Source: Acanthosepion lycidas
Lineage: Eukaryota; Mollusca; Cephalopoda; Sepiida; Sepiidae
NCBI GenBank assembly: GCA_963932145.1
Contig: OZ010574.1
Location: 57,495,732-57,559,731 of the forward strand
Reading direction: 5' to 3'
DNA: 64,000 nt
Within the stretch, counting starts at the first letter, position 1. Every line of letters begins with the position of its first letter. Of this stretch, positions 1 through 11,499 are shown one piece after another. The position numbers and the translations under genes were made by a program. The notes beneath the pieces are model-generated. The model did no database searches, was not told the origin of the DNA, and saw only the letters and a list, made by a program, of their open reading frames with translations.

Positions 1-1560
1 TGCTGTAATAAAAAATGACTTAGGTTTATGAGCAATAGAAACATAATTCTTTCACGAAAATCTTAAATTGTACAAACTAGTTTATAAAATAAGAATTATA
101 AACATTGCTTATAAGCTTGATCCGCATACTTTATTTTTAGAATATTCACCTTCGCAATCTTTCTAAATAACTTTATTATCAATCAATTGTATCAATATTC
201 ACTTGAGCAGCGTTTGACATATACAGCTTTCATCTTTATGTTGGCTTCCGTTTTTGTTTAATCATCTCCACGAACGTCTTTTGTAAGCCTTAATACAATA
301 GTTACTTGGATGGACAGTGAAAGAGAGTCGCCATCCTTATGAAAAATTAACGCGGTCTCACCTTTTTCCCACTTTTGCTTACTTATACATAAACTTCAGA
401 CAACAGTGTACGCGAATGTTTCTACTTTCACTTTCGCGAATGTTTCTACTTTCACTTTCCTTTTGTAAAGCACGCCACCAAAGGGACAATACCTTGCATG
501 CACTTTACATTTTATTCCCTCAATCCCCCTTTCCCGAATACCATTACTTTTGAGAACCACTTATAGATAGCTGCAATAAGCAGTACGGGCACTTCTTTTA
601 CGTTCTTTCATACTGCCTTCTTTTGTTTCCACAATGTAATTAACTGTCCCAGTCATCTACAACTCTAGACAATAAAACCCGTTAGCCTCTTCCCAACCAC
701 ATTTGTGTGGCCAGATTTAATCGAAGCCAATGTTTGCCCAATCTATAATTAGCCCACCAATTTTCCCAAATTCTTTTACGGAACATACTGCTTGCTTAAT
801 TATATTACAAGATTTTCGATCGAAAATAAGAGATAAATAGTTTTCTTTGTCTCTAGACGATTTCCCAACTTATTCTTCTTGACAATCTTTCTTCTTCCAA
901 AGATGAACTGTAATATAATAACCAGTAATAGACTACTGAAAAATGGCAGAGCTTTTTATATTTTTCGTTTAAACCTCTTTGGCTACATCGTTTTAAAAAA
1001 GGAAATGGGACTTACAAGATTAAACATAAAGGTAAAACAGAAAGAAAGAAATGTCCTTTGATTCGTGATGACATTTTAACTGTTTCGCACAATGTTATTA
1101 CCCAATTGAAGATTCTCTTCTTATAGAAACAATTCTATCTGATTGTAATAAATATAGCCAGCTCGGAAAATAAGGTTGCCAGAATTAGAAGATTTAGTCT
1201 TCAGCGATAACTATTCAACCGTTTTTTTTTTCTTTCTTCTTATTTGATAAAATATATCTATTCTGGTCTATTATATCAATCTTTTTATCTTCATATGTCC
1301 GCTTATATCTATCTACACGCAGGACAGACAGTATATCTTCGCTAATAAACTGAATAGTCGTAATGTCCACAAGTCACTTTATTTTAAAACCAGGTGTTAA
1401 TATTTATTACCTTCCTGTAATGCAAAACTAATCAAAATTATCAACTCGAGTTATAGCACATAATATTGACAACTTACAAATGGAGAATATAAAAGCTGAG
1501 TTTGCTTTGAGCAGATTTAAAACATGAACATAAAAAATTCGTTCAATAAAAACCGTAGGT
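1..1560. other. no gene recognised
   Basis: AT-rich sequence with only short open frames (up to 78 codons) that resemble no protein family I know and are compositionally like the surrounding non-coding DNA. No repeat structure, tRNA or splice-bounded exon was seen. Confidence 0.6.
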
Positions 1561-1639
1561 TATCCAACTTTTCAAATATATCCCGGGATTCTTACACTGG
1601 GATTAACAAGTATAAATATATTTAGTGTAAATATATATA

Positions 1640-2680
1640 TATATATAAAATTACTTACATTATTTACATTATTCGGACTGTTACTCTCATCTTCATTGAA
1701 ATATTCACAACATTTCGGCCGTTGTATGCACCGGACTTTATATCTATGTAATCCTCTATATCTGTCTATGTCTCTGAGATGAGGTATTATGATTACTTGC
1801 ATTATTCACACTATTCGGACTGTTATCCTCATATTCATTGCCATATTCATAACGTTTCGGCCGTTGTATGCTCCGGCCTTTATGTCTATGTCTCTCTATA
1901 TATCTGTCTATATCTCTGAGATGAGGTATTATGATTAATTGCATTAATTTACATTACTGGGACTGTTATCCTCATCTTCATTGCCATATTCACAACATTT
2001 CGGCCGTTGTATGCACCGGCCTTTATGTCTATGTTTTTCTTTAAATCTGTCTATATCTATGAGATGAGGTATTATGAATACTTGCATTATTTACATTATT
2101 CGAACCGTTATCCTCATATTCTTTCCCATATTCACAACGTTTCGGCCGTTGTACACTCCGGCCTTCTTCACGTGATTGGAATTTCGAAACGAACCCTTTA
2201 TTTCGTTCACCGGGATAGATGAGGATAACACCCCGAATAATGTAAATAATGTAAGTAATCATAATACCTCATCTCAGAGATATAGACAGATATATAAAGA
2301 GAGACACACATAAAGTCCGGTGCGTACAACGGCCGAAACGTTGTGAATATGACAATGAAGATGAGGATAACAGTCAGAATGATGTAAATAATGTTAGATA
2401 TATAGGCAGATATATAGAGAGACACAGACCTAAAGGCCGAAACGTTGTGAATATGGCAATGAAGATGAGGATAACAGTCCGAATAATGTAAATAATGTAA
2501 GTAATCATAATACCTCATGTCAGATATATAGACAGATATATAAAGAGACACACACATGAAGTCCGGTGCGTACAACGGCCGAAACGTTGTGAATATGACA
2601 ATGAAGATGAGGATAACAGTCCGAATGATGTAAATAATGTAAGCAGTCATAATACCTCATCTCAGAGATATAGACAAAAA
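1640..2680. repeat. head-to-head array of 142-bp tandem repeats
   Basis: The motif cggcc in the conserved segment falls at 1716, 1858, 2001 and 2143, a spacing of 142-143 bp, in one orientation. From about 2216 the same unit appears as its reverse complement at 2331, 2435 and 2577; one spacing is 104 bp because of an internal deletion. The two half-arrays meet near 2160-2222, so the locus is a roughly 1 kb imperfect palindrome. Each unit contains ggccgaaacgttgtgaat on its sense strand. The same sequence without tandem amplification is at 34204-34500. Open frames here are products of the repeat. Confidence 0.85.
2132..2175 (-). ncRNA. decayed hammerhead-ribozyme-like motif
   Basis: On the minus strand, GTGAAGA is followed by a stem GGCCG/CGGCC and then GAAA, with ACGT as a self-complementary stem III and four stem I pairs (TCAC with GTGA). 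Position 3 of the core is G instead of C, which should abolish cleavage. It is the junction copy of the 142-bp array and the relative of the better copy at 34398. Confidence 0.3.
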
Positions 2681-2689
2681 TTACTTGTT

Positions 2690-3520
2690 TATTCAACCCC
2701 GGAAGAATAAACTCTCAATAATTATATGTAAGTAAAAAGTTTTAAAAAATATCATGATTAATATAACATTTTATAAACAGTCGTATTTTTAAAAATTTGG
2801 TAAAACTGTCATTTTCAATGGTTTAACAAAATTACTTTGAAGTTATTACACTTCCTAATTTTAGTATTTTGAAAACTAATTAATGATAATACTGATACAA
2901 CACTGCTTTGAATATACGGTCTTTTAGCGCTAGAGGGCGTCGTCAGTGATGTTCTAGAAAAGGATCATTGGGCAGTTTCGGGTCTTTCAAACATCATACT
3001 GACCTCACCAAATCGACCCCTTCAGAGCTGATCAGGCTCTAAAGCGCCCTCTAAAAAAATGCTTGTTAACACTGACTTTTATAAATACCCCGTAGTCACA
3101 CATTTGATTGGAGATTGACCAACAGCCAATCACAGCGAAGCAAATTCTTTATAAGCTGTTCACGGGTAATTTCTTTTTTTTTTTTTTTTCCTCTCTTTAC
3201 TTCCCTCCTTGGTGGACACCCCCCCCATCGGATAATTAGAAGGTAATTTTTTTTTCCTTACCCACTTCCCCTCACGTTTCATTTCACCAGCAATAATTAC
3301 TATATACAGAAATAAGAAAAATAGCCATTAAAATTAATAAACAGATTACGGCGAGTCAAGCCAAGAGTGCTTATAGGTAAAAAAAAAAAAAAAAAAAAAC
3401 CCTTTTAAACATTTATTCATAGAAAAAAAAGAAAACTTAGACATCTGTAAACATACCCAGTAAACTTTTACCCGGTTATTTCAATTATCAGCGAAGATGA
3501 CACACGCAGGCAAAAAAAAC
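2690..3520. other. no gene recognised
   Basis: AT-rich spacer with homopolymer runs (T near 3174-3190, A near 3379-3400). A 14-base segment near 2927 (agcgctagagggcg) recurs imperfectly inverted near 3050. A CCAAT-like box and a TATA-like tataag lie at about 3125-3155, which could be an LTR promoter remnant, but no LTR boundaries were found. Confidence 0.5.
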
Positions 3521-3524
3521 ACAG

Positions 3525-3526
<2 letters not shown>

Positions 3527-3592
<66 letters not shown>
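3527..3592. repeat. (TA)n microsatellite
   Basis: Uninterrupted AT dinucleotides. Isoleucine/tyrosine-rich frames read through this and the other (TA)n tracts are artefacts. Confidence 0.95.
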
Positions 3593-3604
<12 letters not shown>

Positions 3605-3905
3605 TTAGGTAGCAATCCTCCTTTCATGCACATTTCATTGAATACGACAAACAAGGTGATTTGATTTAGTTTTTTTTTTATATTAGGTTGGTGCAAAAAT
3701 AATGACGTAATAATGTCGTTTTTGACGTATTTTTTAACGTCAAAAAACGACATTATTACGTCATTATTTTTGCCCAACTTAATACAATTTCTCATGTGAT
3801 CTAATATTTTTTTTTTCTTTTCAGATGATAAATTATATAAAAAAATGTCCAATTGTTCTTTTTATTCGCGCGCTTTCGGCTATACATTTAGCCATTTTCA
3901 AGGTT
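3593..3905 (-). repeat. dispersed repeat family X, copy 1
   Basis: Shares sequence with an inverted copy at 8334-8510 and a diverged copy at 22500-22690: a segment resembling gcacatttcattgaatacga, then a segment around attggac, then gctttcggctatacatttagcc. A mariner MITE (3683-3782) is inserted in this copy. On the minus strand the end reads TTGAAAA, then a stem GGCTA/TAGCC, then GAAA. That is hammerhead-like with U3 and A8 in place of C3 and G8, but no stem I is preserved. Confidence 0.6.
3683..3782. mobile_element. mariner-type MITE
   Basis: A 100-bp element that is almost one long hairpin. It begins TTAGGTTGGTGCAAAAATAA and ends with its near-complement, flanked by TA on both sides. The terminal sequence is of the mariner type. 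There is no coding capacity, so it would need a transposase from elsewhere. It is nested inside family X copy 1. Confidence 0.85.
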
Positions 3906-3945
3906 GAAATATATTAACTGTTAACAAGAAATAGATTGTTGTATG

Positions 3946-4073
3946 GATGTATTTATATAATGTTTTCATTTTAAAACACAAAACAAAAAAAACAACTCAA
4001 TAATATCAACTATGAACATGGACACAATATCTTGACCGTGTTTTGAAAATGGAAACATTATATAAATACATTT
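3946..4073. repeat. inverted repeat, about 34-bp arms
   Basis: The arm starting atgtatttatataatgtttt at 3947 recurs as its reverse complement ending at about 4073, with a 57-bp spacer. It abuts the 3' end of the minus-strand LINE that starts at 4075. Confidence 0.7.
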
Positions 4074-4189
4074 TTTTAAGCATTCAACCCCAAGCAAGGC
4101 AGTAAGCCACTAGCACGCAAGGGGCTACAGAGTTGGAGCGAGAACAAAGAGGAGTGATAGATGAAAGGATGAAGAGAAGGTTAGCAGAT

Positions 4190-4883
4190 AGATCAGGGCA
4201 TCTGGAGACGTCGATTGACGTTACATTTGAAGAGTTGGAGATTATAGCTATCAGGAAACCAAGAAATGGAGTGGGGAGTTTCACAGGCGAGAAGTGCGAG
4301 ACATGAAGCTATTGGAGTAGAAGAGACGGCTACATTTAACAGTTTCAACAGTGAAAGGGTGAGAGCGAGATGCCAGCCTAGTTGAACGCTTAAATTCATG
4401 AAGTCTGGGAACCAGCGAAAGCAGCACATCGAAGCAGTTACTGTGAAAGTATTTGTAAATAAGACAGATGGAGACAACGGCACGTCTGTGAGAGAGTGGC
4501 TGCAGACGAGATGCCAGATCAGGGCCAATTTACATTGCATATCCGTCTTTGGATTTTATCAAGGACCTTGAGACAAACAGAAGGGACTCCAGATCATTAT
4601 AACAGCAATAATCTATACAAGGGCGAATGGTTGATTTGTAGATTTGAAGGATCGACTCCGGAGAGAAAAATTTCCTGGCACGGCACAGGGTGCCAACTTT
4701 CCTAGCGGTGGACGAAGCTATTGACTCAATGTATTCGTTCCATCTCAAGTCAGCGGACAATTTGAGACCGAGCAGTCGCAAAGAGGTGCTCTCCTGGAGT
4801 TGAGCATCAGACATTCTAATGGGGGGGGGGCAGGAATGGTTCTCTGTGGTGAGTAATAGAGAGCAGTTTTGCTTTTGAGGCAT
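4190..4883 (-). pseudogene. LINE reverse transcriptase C-terminal region
   Basis: Frames 4530-4883 and 4193-4540. The first contains LRLLGL, WNEYIESIAS and SPESILQIYKSTIRPCIDYC, the conserved thumb and post-RT region of this LINE family. The second contains the last conserved block, PDSYNLQLFKCNVNRRLQ, just before the stop. Frames are out of phase, so the protein cannot be made. Confidence 0.8.
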
Positions 4884-5605
4884 TAAAGTTAACCAGCCAA
4901 TTCCTGACCCAGTTCACAACCGATTGGAGGTCCTTTTCAAGACAAACGGCCAGGTTAGTTTTGTCGGCGACACTAGATTTGTTTTTGAGGCAGGAGTAAA
5001 TAGTAGTGTCGTCCGCATAGATGCCTACTTGGGAACCTATGACATCAGGAAGATCGTTAATGAAGATAAAGAACATAGTAGGGCCTAGGATAGAGCCTTG
5101 GGGGACACCTGTTTTCGTGGGATAGGAGCTGGAGGAGAATCCGTTGAGAACGACCTTCAATGTACAGTTCGACAGGAATGAACAATCGACCTGTAATTCC
5201 ATAACCCTGAAGCTTATGAAGAAGGTCGGCATGTCAAACCATATCAAACGCTTTGGAGATATCAAGAGCCACGACACGAGCTTCTCCGTTATTATGAAAT
5301 GCTTAGTAAACAATTTTAGTTAAGACCGTAAACGCATCAGCTGTAGAACGGGTAAAGCGGAAACCATATTGCTTGTCGGAGAGTAGATTATGGGATGTAA
5401 GGTGCATAACCACTTCGGCGTTGATTAAAGCTTCAAAGACTTTACCGAAGACGGGTAGGAGACTGATAGGATGGTAATTAGAAGGGTCAGAATGGTCTCC
5501 AGAGTTCGTAAAGACAGGAACAATGGATGAGGACTTCCAACAGGGTGGAAAACAAGAGGCAGTAGTTATATAATTTGTAGAGGCCAGGGACCAGTTCAGG
5601 CGCAC
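4816..5605 (-). pseudogene. LINE reverse transcriptase domain
   Basis: Two frames, 5303-5605 and 4816-5313, cover the palm and fingers. Visible motifs are PSNYHPISLLPVFGKVFE, then KQYGFR, then GVPQGSILGP and the catalytic YADDTTIYS with both aspartates. The domain copies element RNA into DNA at the nick. A frameshift near 5305 separates the halves. The motif order and spacing are those of CR1/Jockey-type LINEs. Confidence 0.85.
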
Positions 5606-5611
5606 ATTTCT

Positions 5612-6467
5612 TCAGGACAAAGGCTGGTATCCCATCTCTACCACTAGCCTGTGGGGGTCTAATTTAGAGATGATGCCCAGAACCGATGACGGGGTTATGT
5701 GCAAGTCGCTCAATTGAGCTTCAGTTCGAAGGGGGAAATCGGGTGTGGATACACCGGAAGAGTCGAGCGTTGAATAGAATGAGAATTTCCGAGCAAGGCA
5801 TTCAGCCTTGTCGACAGAAGACGTCAGAACCTCAAACTGGTTGAACAAAGGAGGTATACAGGGTTTGCTATTGTTAAGTACGCTCTTGCAGAGACGCCAA
5901 TAATCCTTTGAGCCGAATCTGTGAGATGCAATACGTTCTTTCATTCGAGCAGAAAATAGTGACTTTGCTTCATTGAGGACACATTTACACTCGTTACGGG
6001 CAGAGACAAAGAGACGTCTATTGCAATCAAACATGTAGCTACGATAAAGGTGGAAAAAGTGATTCTTATGAGCAATGGTAGCTGAGCAAGCAGCGAAGAA
6101 CCAGGGGGAGACCTTATATTTCCTTGAGGGGGATGAAAGCCTCGATTCCAGCTTTAACCCAGGAGGAGACCTCGGAAGCACATTCTTGAACGGGAAGCGT
6201 GAAGACAACATCACAAGGGGAGTTCGCGAATGAAATGCCGGAAAGAGCCCGAGTCTGCGCGTTGATAGCAGAACGATGTTCTAGTGTAGGAGATTCTTTG
6301 CAGGGGGTGGAGTTGAAGGAAATGTTGACAGACACTACAGCGTGATCGCAGTTGCTAAGAGAGCAGAGCTGCGTGGCGCTACAGGACTCGGGGATGGAGG
6401 TAAAACATAGATAAAGAAGAGAAGCCTTACCATCCAGATTGTAGGGGAAAATGTGTCGGGAAGTCAA
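5612..6467 (-). pseudogene. LINE linker region, two overlapping broken frames
   Basis: Frames 6114-6467 and 5612-6214 overlap in different phases. Together they cover the end of the endonuclease (a segment reading SNCDHAVVSVNI, the conserved S-D-H block) and the linker before the reverse transcriptase, including the segment KDYWRLCKSVL typical of this LINE group. The change of frame shows at least one frameshift. Confidence 0.7.
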
Positions 6468-6562
6468 CTATTTGCGTGAGGGATTGAGAAATTGAAAAAT
6501 TAAGGGTTTGCATGCCTGCAAGGTCAGTAGTAGCGTTATTAAGCCACTTGGTATGAGGGGCG

Positions 6563-7021
6563 TTAAAATCGCCAAACACGAATATGCGAGCAAACAGATG
6601 GAGAGAGAGAGAGAGAGAGAGATAGCCTTGTCAATGCTGTCAGAAATGCATTCGAATACACCACAGTCTTAGGAGGATGGAAAGCGATAAAGGAAGAAGA
6701 GGTAGCATACAGTATTGAGAAGGGATAGCCGCAGACACATATACGAACGGTCTGGAGATTCAAGAGATGGTCCTTGATGTAAACACCAAGGCCATGCATA
6801 TGGGTTTGAGAGTCTTTTCTAAGGAGTGGAAAGTAACCGGGGATCGAGAGATCAGAGGAGGGGATAGAAGAGTCAAGGCTGGTCTCACAGAGAGCCAGTA
6901 TATCCGGGCAGTTCGCAACAAGGAAAGATCCAACACTGCAGAAGATGGTTCTAATGCCACGGATGTTAGAAAATGAAATGTTAAAGGGTTTAGGTGATTT
7001 TTTTAAGGGCGGGTTTAGCAT
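6563..7021 (-). pseudogene. LINE endonuclease domain, N-terminal part
   Basis: The frame opens with a methionine and contains the segment SNIRGI followed by a block ending ILALCET, typical of the start of the EEP endonuclease (exonuclease-endonuclease-phosphatase) domain of LINEs. The catalytic Glu of the CET motif is present. Later endonuclease motifs are not continuous in this frame; the sequence shifts frame and is broken by a (GA)n tract at about 6600-6620. It would nick target DNA to prime reverse transcription in an intact element. Confidence 0.75.
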
Positions 7022-7756
7022 TTCTTTTAGGATCGTTGTTAGTTTTCACGATGTGTAATTGCGGCAGCAAAAAAAAGCAGAAACATCAAAAACAAAAAAG
7101 TGAAGTAAAAGAAGCAGACGGTTATCGACCACGACGTGGGCAGACGAAAATTGACGCAACCTGCAACATAATGTCGCCTCAGTGTTGCCCACCGGAGGTG
7201 ACTGCAGGGACACCTATCCATGCGCAACATGGCACTACAGACACCCCGGTATTATACAACTGTTGATCAAAGCGGCCGCTCAAGACGCTACTCAAGAGTT
7301 AGGGCTCCTAACTACCAGTCGGAAACAGCAACCAGAAAACTGTTAACTGTGTACCCTCAGAACGAAGAGGCATTGCCACAGACTGCACACATCACGGGAG
7401 AAACACGACAGTCTCCAGTACAGAAGCCAGAGAGATAGGAAGGTAGAGATCCGGGAACCCCTTCCTGAACAAGAAACAAGGTGTGAGTCTCTACTCTTGT
7501 TCAAGAGAAGGGGGAGGAGTATAGACAGGACGGCAGGGAAGCCTACCTACTCCTATTACACACACACACACAAAGGCTGCAGTTGACAAGTCCGAGTTGA
7601 CAGCTGTAGACATACTTACCAATGGATGGGAATGGGATTTTAAGTTTATGCCTTCCATTACATTAAGTTTTAAATTAGTAAAGTCCCATTGTCCTATCCT
7701 AAAGAACAAATTTGGTTTTCCAGTATAGAGGATGCTGCATATAATTCTAATACACA

Positions 7757-8310
7757 TGGTAGCTAGCATTCACAAATTGCCGACTTCCATTCTCATGGTC
7801 AGAAAGCGGATTGTAGAAGCTGATTTTATATGTCACCAAGATTTTCAGTTTCAACGAACTGAGAATTGAGGGGGGGGGTCCCCACCGCCAACACAGTGCT
7901 TGGGGGTCTTCGCTTTCAAAAACATAGACAACGGGAAGACAGATACGGCAAGACATTTCCGCGCTAGTATCTATTTTATCTAGCAAGAATTAACGTCCCA
8001 CTACTACAGAAGAATGCAGACTTTTTTTTTTTTTTTTTTTTTTTTTGGAGGGCTGATTTTCAACGAACAAAGCAGCTGCAGGGTAATAAATTAGTTTAGA
8101 ATATTATAACACAGGAAAAATGTAAGTAAAGTAAACTAAATTAATAAAAATAAAGTGGCAGAATAGCAAATACAGAGAGAGAGAGAGACAAAGCCATGGG
8201 CAAATTTGGGTAAGTGTATTCTACTTACAAATGGCAGCTAGCCTTCACTATTGCCGACTTCCATTCTCATGGTCAGATAGTGGATTGTAGAGGCTGACTT
8301 TATATAACAA
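7757..8310 (+). repeat. pair of direct repeats
   Basis: A block of about 78 bp containing gccgacttccattctcatgg is at 7757-7832 and again at 8229-8306, about 470 bp apart, with roughly 85 percent identity by eye. The space between holds homopolymer G, T and (GA)n runs and no gene. The family is not identified. Confidence 0.7.
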
Positions 8311-8333
8311 TCTTTTTCTTGTTAGCAGTTAAG

Positions 8334-8510
8334 ATATTTCAACCTTGAAATTGGCTAAATGTATAGCCGAAAGCGCTCAGAAAAAAAACAATTGGACAGT
8401 TTTTATATAATTTATCTACCGAAATGGAAAAAAAAATAGATCACATGAGAAATTGTAAAAAAACTAAATAAAAGTAACTTATCTGTCGTATTCAATGAAA
8501 TGTGCATATA
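8334..8510 (+). repeat. dispersed repeat family X, copy 2
   Basis: Reverse complement of the copy at 3593-3905, without the MITE insertion. It contains the hammerhead-like end (TTGAAAT, stem GGCTA/TAGCC, GAAAGCGCTC) and runs into a short (TA)n tract. The stem III candidate AGCGCT is self-complementary; stem I pairing is not preserved. Confidence 0.6.
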
Positions 8511-8570
8511 TATATATATGTGTGTGCGTGTGTAAATATAAAACAAAAATGGAAAACTGCGCTATGATGC

Positions 8571-8596
8571 GTTTCGCCGAGAAAGGACCTCTTCAG
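8571..8596 (-). ncRNA. hammerhead-like core, weak
   Basis: Minus strand: CTGAAGA at 8596-8590, 14 bases, then GAAAC at 8575-8571. Stem II pairs poorly beyond the first G-C. A stem CGC/GCG follows, but the cleavage site and stem I do not fit. Kept as a relative of the better examples. Confidence 0.2.
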
Positions 8597-8610
8597 ACAT
8601 TTTATGGATA

Positions 8611-9127
8611 AAATAATACTTAGAAAAAGAGAAAAATACAATTAATGCTGGCCGCAGTCTCCATAAAAACCTTAAAGATACAGCGATGACCAGCATTGTA
8701 AATTTTGGCATTTAACGTCCGATGGATTTAAATGTTTACCTTTAATCTCTTTAATCTTTTTAGGCCTTTTATTTTATTTTTATTGTTTTTAATGATACAT
8801 TTTGTTTTAATAGTTCTTTAATGTGGATATATAATTTTATATGATTCGGCACATAAATTTTACCATTGAAGATTTGGAAATTAATTTCAATGATTTAATA
8901 AATTTCTTTCTTTTTTTTTTAATCATAATAGGATTAATTCGAATTTGTTATCAGACCTATTGAGTGCAATGAACGGATTGTTTTGTAAATAAAAACCTTC
9001 GCTGTTAAATCATTTTTAAATTCCTAGATATTTCACTAAGATAAATCAAAGGACATTTTTTCACTCATTTTAGTCGGTTTTATGTTGCAATATTGCCTTT
9101 CGTATTGATTATGCTGTAATCTAGGGA
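8611..9127. other. no gene recognised
   Basis: AT-rich spacer. TTAACGTCCGATG at 8712-8724 recurs as its exact reverse complement at 10230-10242, which may be the ends of one larger element enclosing the 9.1-10.2 kb interval. Confidence 0.4.
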
Positions 9128-9572
9128 AGGTTACTGAATAGAATAATCACACGAAGGTTGATAATACTTAGGACAAGAACAACACATATAAGATTCGTCA
9201 GCGGCGCCTAGAAGAAGAAGTCAACTGCTAGAAGTGAGTCAAATGAATTCTAAAATGATTCTCCAGCTGCAGGATATCTACCATTCACCCCCACGCGGTC
9301 AAATGTGGTACAAGACCGAGTTTAAGGTACGTTATCCGAGCCCGTGGGCTCGGCTAAAAATTTCCCGTAGACCCCGTATAAAACGGGGTCAGGTAGGTTT
9401 TTCCCGAAACGAGACTGCCGTTCGACATAGCCTTGTCTGGAGATCCTCTCAGCCCGAAGACAGAGAGTTTCGCCAGCACAGCTGGAGACTAATCCCCAAC
9501 TGTAGACCAACATACAGTATTTACTACTGTATTTATGTGAATGGGGACATATCCATTATCGATCGTAGTTAG
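9128..9572 (-). repeat. dispersed repeat family R, copy 1
   Basis: Reverse-complement copy of the repeat at 28415-29095. Shared landmarks include the run around ggttactgaatagaataatc, the block near cctgcagg/ctgcagga, the block cccgttttatacggggtc in its local forms, and the end near gtatttactactgta. It contains one copy of the 234-bp module that is duplicated in the other copy. No protein motif was recognised. Confidence 0.75.
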
Positions 9573-9762
9573 GCTACAACAGATTTAACTCCCCTATTAT
9601 TTTTTAAATAATTCTAATAAATTTCATATTAAGGTTGGATGAATTCTTTGCAGTTATACTCGTTGTGAAGTTGCTAGGCATATTTTGTACCCAGTCTTAT
9701 CAGGGTTATTGATATTATTTTCTTTTTCGTTTTTATGGATTTTGTAAGCTATCCTCATCGCG

Positions 9763-9824
<62 letters not shown>
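9763..9824. repeat. (TA)n microsatellite
   Basis: Perfect AT dinucleotide tract. Confidence 0.95.
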
Positions 9825-9826
<2 letters not shown>

Positions 9827-10485
9827 CAATTAGAATACTGGAGGAGTTTAAAAGTACTTTTAACATATCTTTCTTTATTATGTAGACACAGAAGGCCATA
9901 TATTGTAAACGCCCTTAAGTAGAAGCCTATAATTACTTCGGATTTTATTTTAACGCTATGATGTGAGTAGAAGTTTATGAGATCATTTTGTTAGGGAATT
10001 TCCGATTGATGTTTAATTTTAGTTCATTCAATGTGGTTTAACATAAATTTCAAAAACGGTAATGTTTGATTCTCTTTCTTAAGTCAAGTGTATGTTTAAC
10101 ATTGTTTAATTTATTCACAAAACCAAATAATACAGTCTTTCAGGGATATATTAATACAATCTAGAAAAAAATAAAACTATAACAATAAAAACAATAGTGG
10201 TAAAAAGTTGAATATTTAAAGGTTAGGTACATCGGACGTTAATTTTTTTTATTTAATATTGTATTTTTTCTTTTTGTACATAGATCATTATTTCATCAAT
10301 AAAACTATTATCTCTCTGAATACATTCTTTTCTAAAGGAAACGCGTCACAACAAAGGTTTCTGTCACGTTAATACACACACACACACACATATATATATA
10401 TATTAAAGAGAGAAAAACGGAAAACGTTTTTTATTATTATGGGAATTTTTTTTAAATACTTTATTCTATATATTTTGGTACACGG

Positions 10486-10511
10486 GTTTCGGGTCTTGTG
10501 ACCTTCATCAG
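10486..10511 (-). ncRNA. hammerhead-like core, half motif
   Basis: Minus strand: consensus CTGATGA at 10511-10505, then A, stem GGTC/GACC closed by ACAA, then C and GAAAC. The core nucleotides are all consensus, but the 3' part (stem III, cleavage triplet and stem I partner) is not found. It lies just downstream of a mixed (CA)n/(TA)n tract at 10375-10402. Confidence 0.3.
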
Positions 10512-10825
10512 GCGAAGAATGGTTATTTCCACATATTATTTAAAGGAATTAATTTTTTTTTTCCTTTATATGTTAAATTTTTTAACCATTGTTATTTGTG
10601 CTTAGTAGTAATCATCTGAATCCATCTTGGACTGACCGAAAAATGTTCCTTTACTTGAGGTGTAATAAAATAATTAACTTTACCCAGAGAAAGGGAAAGA
10701 AACTTGGATGTTTTTGTTCTTTTCTTTTTATGTCTCCTGCCTATCTTTTCATTCCTTTCTCTATTTTTGTGTATTGTGTGTGTGCTTTTGCCAGTATATA
10801 CACACTTTGTATGGTGTGTAGGGCT

Positions 10826-10877
10826 CGTGTGTATGTGTGTGTGTGTATGTGTGTGTGTGTATGTGTGTGTGTGTGTG
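10826..10877. repeat. (TG)n microsatellite
   Basis: Interrupted GT repeat; a related GT-rich segment follows at 10995-11012. Cysteine/valine-rich open frames here are artefacts. Confidence 0.9.
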
Positions 10878-11080
10878 GTCCGACTAGTGTGTTTGTTTTT
10901 GCCGGTATGTATGCCTATATTCGTTCTTCATGCATAATTATATACTATATTATTATAAAGAAATCTATATAGTAAACACAAGGTCTTCGTATAGTGTGTT
11001 TGTGTGTGTGTGGTCCGTCTAGTGTGTTTGATTTTGCCGGTATGTATGCATATGTTCGTTCTTCATACATATATATTATA

Positions 11081-11266
11081 CAGTGTAACCTGGATATAAG
11101 AGACCCTGATATAAGGGAAACCCGGATATAAGAGAGATTTTCTCTGGTCCCAAATTAGAGCCATACTTACCTAAACAAAATAGACCAAACCCGGATATAA
11201 GAGAAACCATGATATAAGAGACTCCTTCTCCGATGCCGCCAACTCTCTTATATCCGGGTTACACTG
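11081..11266. mobile_element. pogo/Tigger-like MITE
   Basis: Starts CAGTGTAACCTGGATATAAG and ends with the near-complement, with TA on both sides as target duplication. Length is 186 bp. Internal copies of ggatataagaga-like sequence extend the hairpin. The CAGTGTAACC end resembles pogo/Tigger termini. It is non-coding. Confidence 0.75.
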
Positions 11267-11439
11267 TATACAAGGTTTTCGTATAGTGTGTTTGTGTGTG
11301 TCTGTGTGTGTGGGGGGGGGTCCGACTAGTGTGCTTTACCACTATGTATATTTCATGTTGCTTTTGTGTAAGGAGACCCTGTTGTTTAGTGCCTGAGTTG
11401 CACAAGTTGCCTACCCCGGGTAATTAATGACGGCACGTG

Positions 11440-11442
11440 CCT

Positions 11443-11494
<52 letters not shown>
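11440..11494. repeat. (GATA)n microsatellite
   Basis: About 12 tandem gata units. Confidence 0.95.
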
Positions 11495-11499
11495 TACGC

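Larger units (their letters stand above)
4075..7450 (-). mobile_element. CR1/Jockey-type LINE, degenerate
   Basis: A non-LTR retrotransposon running right to left. It encodes, in order, an apurinic-type endonuclease, a linker, a reverse transcriptase and a C-terminal region, and ends in a 3' tail (gcttggggttgaatgc then an A-rich run). The coding sequence is split over several frames, so it is dead. Three other copies of the same family lie in the window (15817-16235, 19530-19715, 46600-47860), all sharing the 3' end. The 7022-7450 part is the 5' region; plus-strand frames there are antisense shadows. I place it in the CR1/Jockey group from the reverse transcriptase; the exact clade is not certain. 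Confidence 0.85.

Noticed and set aside
6994..7438. Plus-strand frames with a possible signal-like start
   Set aside because: They are antisense to the 5' part of the minus-strand LINE.
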